DNA of 64,000 nt. Origin: Apostichopus japonicus (Eukaryota; Echinodermata; Holothuroidea; Aspidochirotida; Stichopodidae). Of this stretch, positions 26,311-38,305 are shown piece after piece; the first letter of the stretch is position 1, and the number at the start of each line of letters is the position of its first letter. The DNA lies in NCBI RefSeq assembly GCF_037975245.1, contig NC_092569.1, positions 18,333,501-18,397,500 on the forward strand, written 5' to 3'. Position numbers and translations under genes: made by a program. Under the pieces are notes generated by a model, which saw only the letters and a program-made list of their open reading frames with translations, was not told the origin of the DNA and did no database searches.

Positions 26311-27489
26311 ATCTTGTGAATGTGCATGGATTTATGACAGTTATTGTTGCATACATTGCATGGGAAAAGGGGAATAAAATTTCAAATTCCTCATAGCTAG
26401 CCTAGTAGCTTTAAATTGATTAACTAGCATGAAGACATTGATAAAGTAAACTGAAACTTGTGAGGTCGAAAGTGTTGTTGTAAGACTGTTTTGCCAGAAT
26501 TATCACACAAACAATAGCTGTGTACATTACAAATGATAACTTTCAAGTACTGTACATGGTCTGCTGATCAATCACAATTGGTGGGTTATAGCCGGGGTGT
26601 CAAAACCACAGGCATTGCATCCTTTTATCTTTGCTGACTATGTAGGCTTTAACTTCATACAATCCAGTGACATTTAATCTGTTTAGTTAACTACATGTGC
26701 AGTCCATTAAACATTTCTTCAGAAAAATTCATGTGTCTCTATTGTTAGCTTCAGTTTCAGCAAGCACAAAGACTGTACTGTACATACTGGAGAGAATACA
26801 CCTCACAGCTAGTGTGCCACTAAAGCTGCATTATCATTCCTTAAAAACATTAGAATTATTGTCAAAAAATTTGATTTAAAGAAGTTCTAAAGAACATGTG
26901 ACATAAGTTTGATTGCAACCTCCACTCAAATCAGGAGTAAAAGTGCTTTCTGCTGAAATGTCAATGAACAACTCCCTTAGATAGTGACATTTTCAGAAAG
27001 TTCCCCCAAATATGCCAGAAATTGAAATATGCTTACCTTTGGTCAAACTTCTTTAATTGTTTTAATTTCCACCTTTGAGGACATTTACCTCAACTGTCTG
27101 GGAAAATGATTAGGGTCTTATTTCCAAACATCCCTATCAATTGGTCTAATAAATAACATGAGAAGATGTTGTACAGCTTTACTTGTTCTTTTCTCAATTA
27201 GCTACTCTCAGCACCCTATACTCCTTTAAAGGAATTCTCTAAAGTACCTAAAAGAATGCTTAACTTCAGTTATAATTAGTAAACAATTTCAACATGCTCA
27301 TTGCATTATTCTATGGGTATTCATAAAAACAACATGGTTCAAATTGACACAATAAAACTCTATCACTAATCACTACATAACTTTTTCTTGATTAGGTTAA
27401 GCAGTTCAATTTTACACCATTGTGTGAAGTAAAACTTGTACTTTAAATGCTTAATTAAAGTATTTCAACATTATATTTTTCTAGACGAC

Positions 27490-27602
27490 TGAGTTTACTG
27501 TGGGTGGTACTTGAAAGAGGTAGCGGAAAGAACAAGGAGTGGAAAGGAAAATGAAGAATGCCGACAATTGCAAGAAGTTCATCTTAATCATCTTAAGTGA
27601 GT
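27490..27602 (+). pseudogene. Probable internal exon of the same DUF7869-type gene
   Basis: A frame reading YLKEVAERTRSGKENEECRQ and continuing through LQEVHLNHLK ends at a GTGAGT donor. It has the charged, helical character of the segment that precedes the DUF7869 core in family members. It lies on the same strand between the N-terminal pieces and the C-terminal pieces. The following sequence is interrupted by the foldback repeat. Confidence 0.35.
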
Positions 27603-27840
27603 CAAAATATTTTACTAATTTAGAATTAAAAGTTGATGTCTGCTTTCCTTTTTGAATCCTTGCAGAAGTCAAAAGCAATAGAAAGACTATCTATTCCTTC
27701 AAGTCCTCTATATGTGTGGGTGTGTCAGTGATGCTCCTAGTTAACACTTATCTCTTTCAAAAACTTGCTTGAACTACAAATTGGATATAGTAGCCCTAAC
27801 TAAGATGACAAACCCTAAAGTTCAGAGAAAGGTCATTGGA

Positions 27841-30717
27841 TCGGTCTCAATTTTTCGTAACAAGTAATTAAAATGGCAGAAAATGAGATAGGGGCCTTTT
27901 CTGGCCCTACTCTGAGTGTGCTCTATATTCACAAGCAAAGGCATGTTTGAGTTTTAATTTCCATAGGATCCTTGCCCAGTAGTAGTTGTACGGGAAAAGT
28001 GCAAAAAAAAGTCAAGTGGGTGGTACGTTTTATGAACAGCGCCCTCAAACTTAAGAAATCTCACTTCTGGCCCTAATTGGGGGTCCATTTTGGGCCTGTG
28101 GGTATATTACAATTTTTTTTTTTAAATACCATTTTTCAGGAGCGTATTGACCCTATTTTTAGAAACTCAAGTAAAAAAGTTGTGTATTTTGTGTTATCTA
28201 CTCAAATTTCTGACTCGAAAATTGCGAAAATCACCTCGTTCATATGTATGAAAATGCTTGCACAAGCCGATTTGAGTAATTCAAATGACAACAACTTCTT
28301 AGCATTAGCATACAGGTGCTTAACAATTAAGAGGGTGGTCTACTAGCATAAGGACCACAAATAAACTGCATTTCCAGGGTCATATGTTGAACGATGTCTG
28401 TGAACAGCACCCTTAAACATCACATTTTACCAATATGTTGGGCTATTTTGGGCATTTCAAGGTCAAATTTGGTCACAATTAAAAATTTTTTTTTTGGTTT
28501 TTAATACAAAACTAGTAAGATATATGTATAGTTATGATGCAAAGAATGAGCTAAAACATCTTTTATATTAGTTATTAATGCTCTGATGAGCAGCTTAAAG
28601 TGGCGTATGAGAGTTACATCAGCTCTACAGAAACATGCTTGCGAGGGCAAACAGTGGTAACATTGTATCTTCATTCAAGGAGATGTTAAACAACATTAGA
28701 AACTATTGAAATGTATTTATTAAAAGTGTTCTGTCTAATACTCTTTGACTCCCTCTCACCCCCACCCCCAGCACCCTCCCCATAGTGCACTAAGCAGATT
28801 TGTATACACACAGTATGTGACTGACTTTTACTGCATAGAGACTGCATAAACATGCATTCAAGGTATACTGAATGTTTTGGTATGGTAATCTTCTGCTTCA
28901 AATTGTCTGTATGCATGTAACCCACCCCTCCCACCCACATCCTCTACCCAACCCTATATCAGAATAGAAAATTGTGAACCAGTGCGTACAGTGTGCACTA
29001 TATATGTGTGTACATGTTCAGTATGTGTGTTATTTTACACCAAGCAAATAAAATACACACTGTCCACAATCATGTACAGTACACACTGTGTACTGGTCAT
29101 TCCATTCAATACTGTGCATATATCAATGTCATTTTAAATATTTGAAATGTAGTGTATGCTTTTGCTAATTCAATGAATTAAAAGACTTTCAATAATTTAA
29201 AAGGAATGTTTAACCAGTACATAAATGTGCAGTGTGTATACTGTACATGATTTTGGACAGTGTTTATTTAAAAGTGCTTGGTGAAAAATAACACTGTACT
29301 GAACATGTACACACATATATAGTGCACACTGCATAGTGCATACTGTGCATATTTCAATGTCTTTTTAAATATTTGCAATGAAGTGTATGCATTTTCTAAT
29401 TCACTAAATTAAAAGACTTTTAATATTTTAAAAGGAATTTTTAACCAGTACATACATGTACAGTGTGTATACTGTACATGATTTTGGACAGTGTGTATTT
29501 AAATAGTACTTGGTGTAAAATAACACTGTACAGAACATACATGTACACACATACAGTATATAGTGCACACTGTACGCACTGGTTCACATTCATTTTCTAT
29601 TCTGATATAGGGTTGGGTAGAGGATGTGGGTGGGAGGGGTGGGTTACATGCATACAGACAATTTGAAGCAGAAGATTACCATACCAAAACATTCAGTATA
29701 TGCATGTTTATGCAGTCTCTATGCAGTAAAAGTCAGTCACATACTGTATGTATACAAATCTGCATAGTGCACTATGGGGAGGGTGTTGGGGGGGGGGTGG
29801 GGGTGAGAGGGAGTCAAAGAGTATTAGACAGAACACTTTTAATAAATACATTTCAATAATTTCTAATATTGTTTAACATCTCTTTGAATGAAGATACAAT
29901 GTTACCACTGTTTGCCCTCGCAAGCATGTTTCTGTAGAGCTGATGTAACTCTCATATACGCCACTTTAAGCTGCTCATCAGAGCATTAATAACTAATATA
30001 AAAGATGTTTTAGCTCATTCTGTGCATCATAACTATACATATCTTACTAATTTTGTATTAAAAACCGAAAATAAAACTTTTAATTGTGACCAAATTTGAC
30101 CTTGAAATGCCCAAAATAGCCCAAAATATTGGTAAAATGTGATGTTTGAGGGCGCTGTTCACAGGCATCGTTGGGCATATGACCCTGAAAATGCAGTTTA
30201 TTTGTAGTCCTTATGCTAGTGGACCACCCTCCTAATTGTTAAGCACCTGTATGCTAATGCTAAGAAGTTGTTGTCATTTGAAGTACTCAAATCGGCTTGT
30301 GCAAGCATTTTCATACATATGAACGAAGTGATTTTCGCAATTTTCGAGTCGTAAATTTAAGTAGATAACACAAAATACACAGCTTTTTGACTTGAGTTTT
30401 TAAAAATAGGGTCAATACGCTCCTGAAAAATGCTATTTAAAAAAAAATTAAAAAATACCCACAGGCCCAAAATGGACCCCCAATTAGGGCCAGAAGTGAG
30501 ATTTCTTAAGTTTGAGGGCGCTGTTCGTAAAACGTACGACCCGCTTGACTTTTTTTTGCACTTTTCCCGTACAACTACCACTGGACAAGGATCCTATGGA
30601 AATTAAAACTCAAACATGCCTCTGCTTGTGAATATAGAGCACACTCAAAGTAGGGCCAGAAAAGACCCTATCTCATTTTCTGCCATTTTAAATACTTGCT
30701 ACGAAAAATTGAGACCG
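27841..30717. mobile_element. Large foldback inverted repeat, ~1.2-kb arms
   Basis: Sequence from about 27841 to 29060 recurs inverted from about 29510 to 30717, centred near 29282. Clear pairs are GGTCTCAATTTTTCGTAAC with its complement at the outer end, the AAACTTAAGAAATCTCACTTC stretch near 28046 with its complement near 30505, and the block beside CTATATCAGAATAGAAAAT at 28955 with its complement near 29600. The arms differ by scattered substitutions and small indels. The centre carries tandem-like copies of TGTACAGT...TTTGGACAGTGT sequence. No protein frame. It may be a foldback-type transposon or a tail-to-tail duplication. Confidence 0.85.
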
Positions 30718-30859
30718 TAAATTTTCCTCAAAATTAGCTAAATTCGAAAACTGGCCACATGTCTTCCACAATATCTGCAATATCAGACATAAAATACTTA
30801 ACATTTATGCAAAAAATGCCTCCAAACTTGACACAAATTAAGGGCTCTTAAAATGCAAT

Positions 30860-31990
30860 CTGGATTTGGTTGCTAGGCGGGGCCGTATCCTAGCAAGGAA
30901 AATTTAAAAAAAAAATTGTTTGCCCAATTTCATCCTTTGAGACATATGGCAAGACACCATATCAATTTCAGGCGATTCTGAGAGGGTCGACGTGGAGGCC
31001 ACTGTTGATTTGGCATGGATTGACCCATATGTGTGTAAATGTTCAGTACAGTGTTATTTTTACACCAAGCACTAAATAAATACACACTGTCCACAATCAT
31101 GTACAGTACACACTGTGTACTGGTCATTCCATTCAATACTGTGCATATTTCAATATCATTTTAAATATTTGCAATTTAGTGAATGCTTTTGCTAATTCAA
31201 TAATTAAAAGACTTTCAATAATTTAAAAGGAATGTTTAACCAGAACATAAATGTGCAGTGTGTACTGTACATGTTTTTGGACAGTGTTTATTTAATAGTA
31301 ATTGGTGTAGAATAACACTGTACTGAACATGTACACACATATATAGTGCATAGTGCATATTTCAATGTCTTTTTAAATATTTGCAATGTAGTGTATAATT
31401 CGTTTGCTAATTCAATAAATTAAAAGACTTTCAATAATTTAAAAGGAATGTTTAACCAGTAAATACATGTACAGTGTGTATACTGTTCATTATTTTGGAC
31501 AGTGTGTATTTAATAGTACTTGGTGTAAAATAACACTGTACTGAACATGTACACACATATATAGTGCACACTGTGGACCATACCAATAATTCAGTATACC
31601 TTGAATGCATGTTTATGCAGTCTCTTTGCAGTAAAAGTCAGTCACATACTGTATGCATGTATACAAATATGCATAGTGCACTATGGGGAGGGTGTGGGGG
31701 GGGGGGTTGGAGTCAAAGAGTATTAGACAGAACCCTTTTAATACATTTCAATAGTTTTTAATGTTGTTAGCATGGCTGATGTAACTCTCATTTTCGCCAC
31801 TTTAAGTTGGTTGCTAGGCGGGGTCGTAACCTAGCAACGAAAAAGTTTTCAAATCTTTTTTTTGCCCAATTTCATCCTTTGAGACATATGGCAGGACACC
31901 ATATCAGTTCCAGGCGATTCTAAGAGGGTCGACGTGGAATCGACCCAAAAATCTGTTGATTTGGCATGGATTGACCCATATATCATTTAC
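30860..31990. repeat. Further copies of the foldback interior plus a duplicated flank
   Basis: 31025-31565 repeats the central part of the foldback, and 31590-31790 is a third, shorter copy of its arm (AAAGTCAGTCACATACTGTA...GAGTCAAAGAGTATTAGACAG). The flank at about 30868-31028, with GGTTGCTAGGCGGGG...GGATTGACCCATA, is repeated at 31808-31980. The second copy also contains the perfect inverted pair GTTGCTAGG/CCTAGCAAC. Confidence 0.75.
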
Positions 31991-32111
31991 ATTATTTCTC
32001 AAATGATATTGGATCAAAACTCAAATCAATATTTCTTATCTGATATCGTAAACCCTGTATCAGTTAAGAGTTTATTTTGTATCATTATATGTTCTATTTT
32101 TACTAGGTCAA

Positions 32112-33451
32112 AAGGAGAGCAGTAACATCTTGCCCGCACTAAGGCGTGCCAGGTTTCTTTGGAACTGAATACCCTTATAGTCGATGGAATGGACCAATCA
32201 AAGACTGATCTGCCACATTTTGTCCAGAGTGATAAGGATGTAAAACATCCACATCCACATAACAGGTCAGTATTATCATGGAGGTCTGTTTTACCTCCAT
32301 GGTATTGTGAAGTGACCTAAGAGTGCACAAGACGGAGAGTGTTTATGTCATTATAAGTGTAACCATCATGTTTTCTGGTTTCCGAAAAATTGTAATCCTA
32401 CAGTATGAAATTGTAATGTCATGTTGGTGTATAGTACAGTATGTATGTGCGTGAGCAGTATTTGTGTGTGGGTGTTTATACAGGGTGTTTGTTTGTATGA
32501 TGCCTTGTTTTACAACACAATGTCTCAAGAGGGGAAGTTTGATTATCTTCATAAATAGTATAAGGATGGACACCTAAGGTTACAAGAAGTCTAGTGTTCC
32601 TATTGTTTTGGTTGAGGTCAAATCAATTCTGTTCTTTATTTGTTGTTCTGATAAAGAGAATGGCCTTAGTATCCATCAAATATTATGTGACTGTTTTGTT
32701 TTGTTTGTTAAAGCACATAGTACAGGTTAATTATCAAACTTTATTTAACAGCAGAAAACAAGTAATAACAACCTCTTTATCATACATGTCAATGAAGTAG
32801 TATATATATATTCATTCTTCTCTTTCTTTTCAGGTGGTCTAATTCACACTAAAGGTCCATGTGACAAGTTTGCATATATGTTATGACTGATCTGAAGCAT
32901 ATCCAACATGATTCAAACATGACCATTACATGCAATTTGTGGACACTAGTGAAGCACAAGGATACTCTTGGGAAGGATCTGTTTTTGCAAATGGATAATT
33001 GTTACAGGGAGAATAAGAACCGCTATCTTCTGTCCTTCTGCCCTTCTGCTCCTTGCTTTTAGAGTAGAAGATCTTCAGAGTGGTGATATATATAAATGTT
33101 ATAACTTTGCGAAAGAAGTTATTGAAGTATCTGACTATATTAAAGTTGGGAATATAGCAGCCGTAAACCTCATTGATTCAAGCACACGACCATACTTTGG
33201 AGAAGTCACTAAAATTGAAAAGGATGAGGTTATTTTACATTGGATGAAGGGATCCTGGACTGGAGACTGGAAACTGCTAGACTGTGGCCAAGGAAGAAAT
33301 AAGCAGCCATACACACCATCAGTTTCTTTCCATTCCTTAATGTTCTGGGACTTAAAATTTAACCCATAAAAATCGCCTTCCAAAGAGGGAAGTCTGTGAC
33401 TTGAAAGAAAGATATGCAGCTATAGATCAAGAATTTGAGCTGAATAACTAG
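32112..33451 (+). pseudogene. C-terminal part of a broken DUF7869-type gene
   Basis: An exon ending at the GTCAGT donor at 32264 encodes LIVDGMDQSKTDLPHF, a DUF7869-like signature. After a TTTTCAG acceptor at 32834 come HTKGPCDKFAYML, a frame change, then HDSNMT and DLFLQMDNCYRENKNRYLL, the core motif of the domain. The expected VGHTHEDID segment after it is missing. From about 33080 another frame encodes a C-terminal small-barrel-like region (DYIKVGNIAAV, YFGEVTKIEKDEVILHWM, FWDLKF). A last frame ends with LPKREVCDLKERYAAI and stops at 33449-33451. Order and strand agree with the pieces at 25340 and 27490, but frameshifts and the deletion mark it as dead. Family name given from recall, not from a search. 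Confidence 0.6.
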
Positions 33452-33566
33452 GAAACCTTATGTTTTACACATACTATTGATTGGGCAGTGTGTACTCTTA
33501 TTTTCTTGCAACAACTTGTGTAAAAGAAGATATGTAGTTTTGAGAAACACACACAATTTTCTTGGT

Positions 33567-34450
33567 GTATTGCTACACTTAACTGGTTGGGGCGTACTGG
33601 TACGCCCCAAAGATATATACAATTTATCATAGTGGTGTATTTCTACTCTAAACTGGTTGGGGCGTACTGGTACGCCCCAAAGATATATACAATTTATCAT
33701 AGTGGTCTATTGCTACACTTAACTGGTTGGGGCGTACTGGTACGCCCCAAAGATATATACAATTTATCATAGAGGTATATTTCTACACTTAACTGGTTGG
33801 GGCGTACTGGTACGCCCCAAAGATATATACAATTTATCATAGTGGTATATTTCAACATTTAACTGGTTGGGGCGTACTGGTACGCCCCAAAGATATATAT
33901 AATTAATCATAGTGGTGTATTGCTACACTTAACTGGTTGGGGCGTACTGGTACGCCCCAAAGATATATACAATTTATCATAGTGGTCTATTGCTACACTT
34001 TAACTGGTTGGGGCGTACTGGTACGCCCCAAAGATATATACAATTTATCATAGAGGTATATTTCTACACTTAACTGGTTGGGGCGTACTGGTACGCCCCA
34101 AAGATATATACAATTTATCATAGTGGTCTATTGCTACACTTAACTGGTTGCGTACTGGTACGCCCCAAAGATAAATACAATATATCATAGAGGTGCATTT
34201 CTACACTTAACTGGTTGGGGCGTACTGGTACGCCCCAAAGATATATATAATTAATCATAGTGGTGTATTGCTACACTTAACTGGTTGGGGCGTACTGGTA
34301 CGCCCCAAAGATAAATACAATTTATCATAGAGGTGCATTTCTACACTTAACTGGTTGAGGCATACTGGTACGCCCCAAAGATATATACAATTTATCATAG
34401 TGGTGTATTGCTACACTTAACTGGTTGGGGTGTATTGGAACGCCCCAAAG
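33567..34450. repeat. Tandem satellite, 70-bp monomer, about 13 copies
   Basis: AACTGGTTGG recurs every 70 bp from 33581 to 34419 (one 71-bp and one 67-bp step). Each unit contains the palindrome GGGGCGTACTGGTACGCCCC followed by AAAGATATATACAATTTATC and a variable GGTGTATTGCTACACTT part. Copies differ by only a few bases. The last units (34349 on) have damaged palindromes. It starts about 115 bases after the stop of the DUF7869-type pseudogene. Open frames through it are repeat artefacts. Confidence 0.96.
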
Positions 34451-35100
34451 ATACAAAAAATATTGTACAATATATCCATTTTGCCCCAAAATGACTATTT
34501 ATCAAAAAATACTTGCATTTTATGTTCGCTTTGGGAAAATCATACCAAAAATAATCATATATTAAATTTTTGCTATATTTTGTCAACTTGATTGATAAAA
34601 ATCTTTGCTTTTGTTAGTAAGTGATGGTTTATTCAAAATTCAGTGAATGTTATGGCTAAATTGCTTAATTTGTTAGTATCTGTAACAGCTAACTCTTTTA
34701 AGACATCTAATCCACCAGAATTGAGATAAAATGTTTATGTCTGCTCGTTTTACTATGAATTAACAAGGTAACACTGTTGTATAAAATTATTCCATTTAAA
34801 TGGCTATTTATCCTGCATTTTTGAATAAATGTATATTTACAGAATTTTACAAATAAGAAATGTTACATGCAAATAAATGAGAAAATACGCAACATATTTC
34901 ATATGTCATATTTTTCATGTACTTATATAATGAAAAAACCAGGCCTTGGTTAACAGACCACATTTCAACGTAAAATGTTTGAATTCACTCGTACATCTTT
35001 CATTTTTCAGCTTTTACTTGGAGAAAAAGTGAAAAGTCATATTTCCTTAATTACCCAAATGTTTCCTAGTCTCTTCTAAGTAATTTCAAAATAGAAAGTG
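34451..35100. other. Non-coding stretch
   Basis: AT-rich sequence with no recognised feature. Confidence 0.35.
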
Positions 35101-35104
35101 CTTA

Positions 35105-35270
35105 GAGGCAACTTACAAGGCCTGGGAAGTGTCATTTCCAGCGATCTGGGAGACATTTTCGGCCAAAATTTGCTTGTACGCTTCGCGCCAACCTATGGTG
35201 GCGCTACGCTTAGATAATTTGCCTACAGGCTTCGCCCCTTCCTTGGCAAATTCCTCGCTACGCGCCTGTT
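35105..35270. mobile_element. hAT-like element fragment with shared GC-rich core
   Basis: It contains GGAAGTGTCATTTCC.GCGATCTGGG and the core CGCGCCAACCTATGGTGGCG followed by CTACGCTTAGATAAT, and ends CGCTACGCGCCTG. The same core lies at 35910-35943, 36625-36663 and 55798-55836. The left terminus was not found. Confidence 0.5.
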
Positions 35271-35615
35271 CGAATTTGTAACGCAAACAGCAGATATCAC
35301 ATCATATCAGTGAGCATGAAAATGGCGTTCCAGGATGAAAAGCCTCAAAACTGTCCGACTTGCCTGAAAAAATAACCAAAAGTTTTCGCGCGCGAAGCGC
35401 GCGTTCAACGTGTTCATGTCAATATCATATAAGCAAGCATCGGTTATTACATCGCATGCCATCATGTACCGTACGGTCCGTTCAAATTGCGCAGTATTTC
35501 GCGGGATGCTAATGTAAACAACGACATGTCTCATGTAGATGTATAAAAAGCATGGAGGTCCAATTATGTCAAAACTCTCTTTTACATTAGTAATGGCGAA
35601 TTAGGGGCTGCACCC

Positions 35616-36014
35616 CCGCCGCGCAGTGGCGGAGCGTCCATACGGTCGGGGGAGGGGTGGATGCCCCCCCCCTGACGGACTCAAATGGACTGCTGGCGCC
35701 TTTTTCGGCTCTTTACCACTTTTTACTTATTCTAGATTATTAACATTTTTATTGCGCTCTCATCTACTTATTGACATTTGTCACATTTTGTTGGTGTAAT
35801 TTGGCGATGACACCTTATTCTTCGTTTATCTGCAAATTAGCCAGGCCCGGAAAGGGTCATTTCCGGCGATCTAGGGAGTATCTTTATTCAAAAATTTTCT
35901 GTACGCTACGCGCCAACCAGTGGTGGCGCTCCGCTTAGATAGTGTCGAAAGCGCTCCTACAGACCATTCTCGCCACTCCTGACCAATACCCCTAGCTCCG
36001 CCACTGCCGCCGCG
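35616..36014. mobile_element. Non-autonomous hAT-like element with 8-bp target duplication CCGCCGCG
   Basis: The element spans 35624-36006 (383 bp), from CAGTGGCGGAGC to the inverted GCTCCGCCACTG, flanked by CCGCCGCG at 35616-35623 and 36007-36014. It carries the shared core CGCGCCAACCAGTGGTGGCG. It has no transposase frame. Confidence 0.9.
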
Positions 36015-36544
36015 CCTCCTACGCCTATGTGTGTAGTGTTCGCTCTCGGAAATATCTGCTATTTTTTCATTTCCTTCAACCAAGTTTTATAATAGCCGTT
36101 ATAAGAGGTTTTAATGTTTCTACACCAATAAATTAACTATGTCTGAATTTTCGACAATTTCTGACCGACATTCTGCATCACACTTCCCTCTACTCGTGCA
36201 ATTTTGACCGGTCTGTTAGGGGTTGAAGGAAGTTTTTCTATATTGGTTGTCCATAGATGAAATTTTGTACAACATTATGGGTATGTTTTCAAGTGAGTTT
36301 ATTCACGAGAAATGTGAATTTTCAAATTCTCAACAAATATGGGGCTTAAAACCTTGAAAAGTGGGGCTGACGGGTATTGTGGGCCGCGACGTAGAATCAC
36401 CTACAAAAGCAAAGACCCACAGGAGATGCCATCAGGTCGAACATGATGTGTGCCGGGTTGACAAACTTCAAAAAGGTTATGGATGGAAAAAAAAAAACTA
36501 TTAGGAAATACCTGGTTCTCAGGCAAAAAGTGTACATCTGGTTG

Positions 36545-36705
36545 GTCATTTCAAGCCCGAGAAGTGCCGTTTCCGGTGATCTGGGGGGGGGGGGGGGGTT
36601 TCAAAACAAGAAATTTTCTTGTACGCTGCGCGCCAACCGATGGTGGCGCTCCGCTTAGATAGTAATTCGCGCCCCCCGGGTTTGAAAATCCTGGATACGC
36701 GCCTG
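36545..36705. mobile_element. hAT-like element, right part with GGATACGCGCCTG terminus
   Basis: It has the GAGAAGTGCCGTTTCC.GTGATCTGGG segment, a G tract (36583-36598), the shared core CGCGCCAACCGATGGTGGCG, then GCGCCCCCCGGG and CCTGGATACGCGCCTG. That end is the inverse of the terminus at 8797. No left end or target duplication was found. Confidence 0.55.
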
Positions 36706-36739
36706 TAAATGATAGGTCGGCTAAGTCGTCACTGATGGT

Positions 36740-37430
36740 TTAGTGAACATTTCTCTCGTTGAAGGTATTAAAAGTTCCATGGATCATACAGTTTTCTTCA
36801 AAACTATAGTTGAGTCACCTCGACAATGTGTTTCTTACTGTTCTTTGCTAAATAAAGATATATCCTGCTGCATCCCTCAGATCAGGAAGCGTTACAGATG
36901 CTTCTACATGTGTAATAGCTCCCTGCTCCCAAACACTTTCTTGTTGTTCTTTTTAACAGTTCGATGTTTCGGTTATGAGTTTCAACGGACATTCCGCTTT
37001 ACCAAATATATTATTGTAGTCCAGTCCATCTTCCCGACAGGTGATGTCGAAAGTTTTCAGGTGCCATGCATACAGCAGTAATGTCTGTGTTAAGCTTTTG
37101 ATATGAAAATATTTAAAAAAAATATATAAATAAAATAGAGCTTCTCTGTTACCTCAAAGAAAACGGAAATTTCACCCAATCTGTTACTCGGTTAACCAAA
37201 AGACATAGCACATATTACTTCAGAAATGGCTCCCTTCTGTCATCGCTGTATGCTGTGCTATCTGTCTGCATTATGGGCTCGTCTTTTAGTCCCTTGTAGT
37301 TTATGTTACTTTGTCATTCAGCCCCTAAAGAAGATTCTGCTAGGATCGAAACGTCAGTACACTAACACATTCTCTTACACAGGCCATTTAGTGGATACTC
37401 ATGAGTTTGCTAACAGTTTTTGTTTATTCT
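36740..37430 (+). other. Unassigned stretch with a possible retroelement tail
   Basis: At 37321-37356 the phrase CCCCTAAAGAAGATTCTGCTAGGATCGAAACGTCAG resembles the CCTGAAGAAG...GATCGAAACG tail found after many Penelope-like and related elements. No endonuclease or reverse transcriptase frame was recognised upstream. The frame 36743-37081 contains SPRQCVSYCSLL, faintly like a PAN/apple start, but it is not convincing. Confidence 0.25.
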
Positions 37431-38259
37431 GATCAGTGTATGTTGTGAGAATGGCTTATCGGTATGAGGTAAGTGTCAAGAGGTCTTCTGTTGAGCATGG
37501 GATTGAATCTTGAGAAGCTTCTGACAATGTGAAGACTATGCTTATACGATATCGGCACTCGCCCGTTATGACGCAGGACACACCGCAACAACATTATTCA
37601 TATAAGAACATTTTCACATTGAATCTTTCGTGAGCTTCGAAATCAATTGCACATTACTAAACAGATTATAATGGTAGTGGATATTGGTAAACACAACTGC
37701 AATGATTATAATAATGAACTTTTACCTTTGCCTGAATGATATGTAAAATATTACAATTAGACCCTTACACATGTAACAATTTATATATTGTTAAGTATAT
37801 AACATGTTCAATATAGGTTTTAATCAATAAATAAACCATGGTTACCTTACGCTTTACTGTAACACTCATTTACATATGAACTTCATCAAGAATAAAAACA
37901 AAATCCTGTGCTTGTAGGGCTATATTCCATGTTAATCTCAACAACTTGTCGCATCTCTGAAATAATGTTTTGTCACCTTGTTTTTTTTTTACAACTGCAC
38001 CTGTAAATTCGGAATGATACTCTGTATTCCATATATATACAGCAATACTTTGAACCAGGAAGGTGTTGATAGCTCCATTGTTGAACAAACGCACACTAAA
38101 CCGGAATGTACGGCAGTGTTACCAAATATAACTGATACTAAAACTCGGCCCTTAAATGCTTCGGTCATGTCACTTGGTTATTTCTGAGGTGAGTCGATAA
38201 ACAAAGAACCATTTTTCAAAGGAATCATTCTCGTCTGAGGAGCGGTAGGATAAACATTT

Positions 38260-38279
38260 CTCTCTCTCTCTCTCTCTCT
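38260..38279 (+). repeat. CT microsatellite before the gene B start
   Basis: A short (TC)n tract ending 26 bases before the gene B start codon at 38306, so probably within its 5' UTR or core promoter. No clear TATA box was seen at the right distance. Confidence 0.6.
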
Positions 38280-38305
38280 AAATATTATCCACAATTTGCT
38301 TCAAT

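Noticed and set aside
33458-33772. Open frames with repeated GRTGTPQRYIQF-type units
   Set aside because: Translation of the 70-bp satellite; no independent sign of coding.
36743-37081. Possible PAN/apple domain (SPRQCVSYCSLL)
   Set aside because: Cysteine spacing and following residues do not hold up, and no neighbouring exon supports it.
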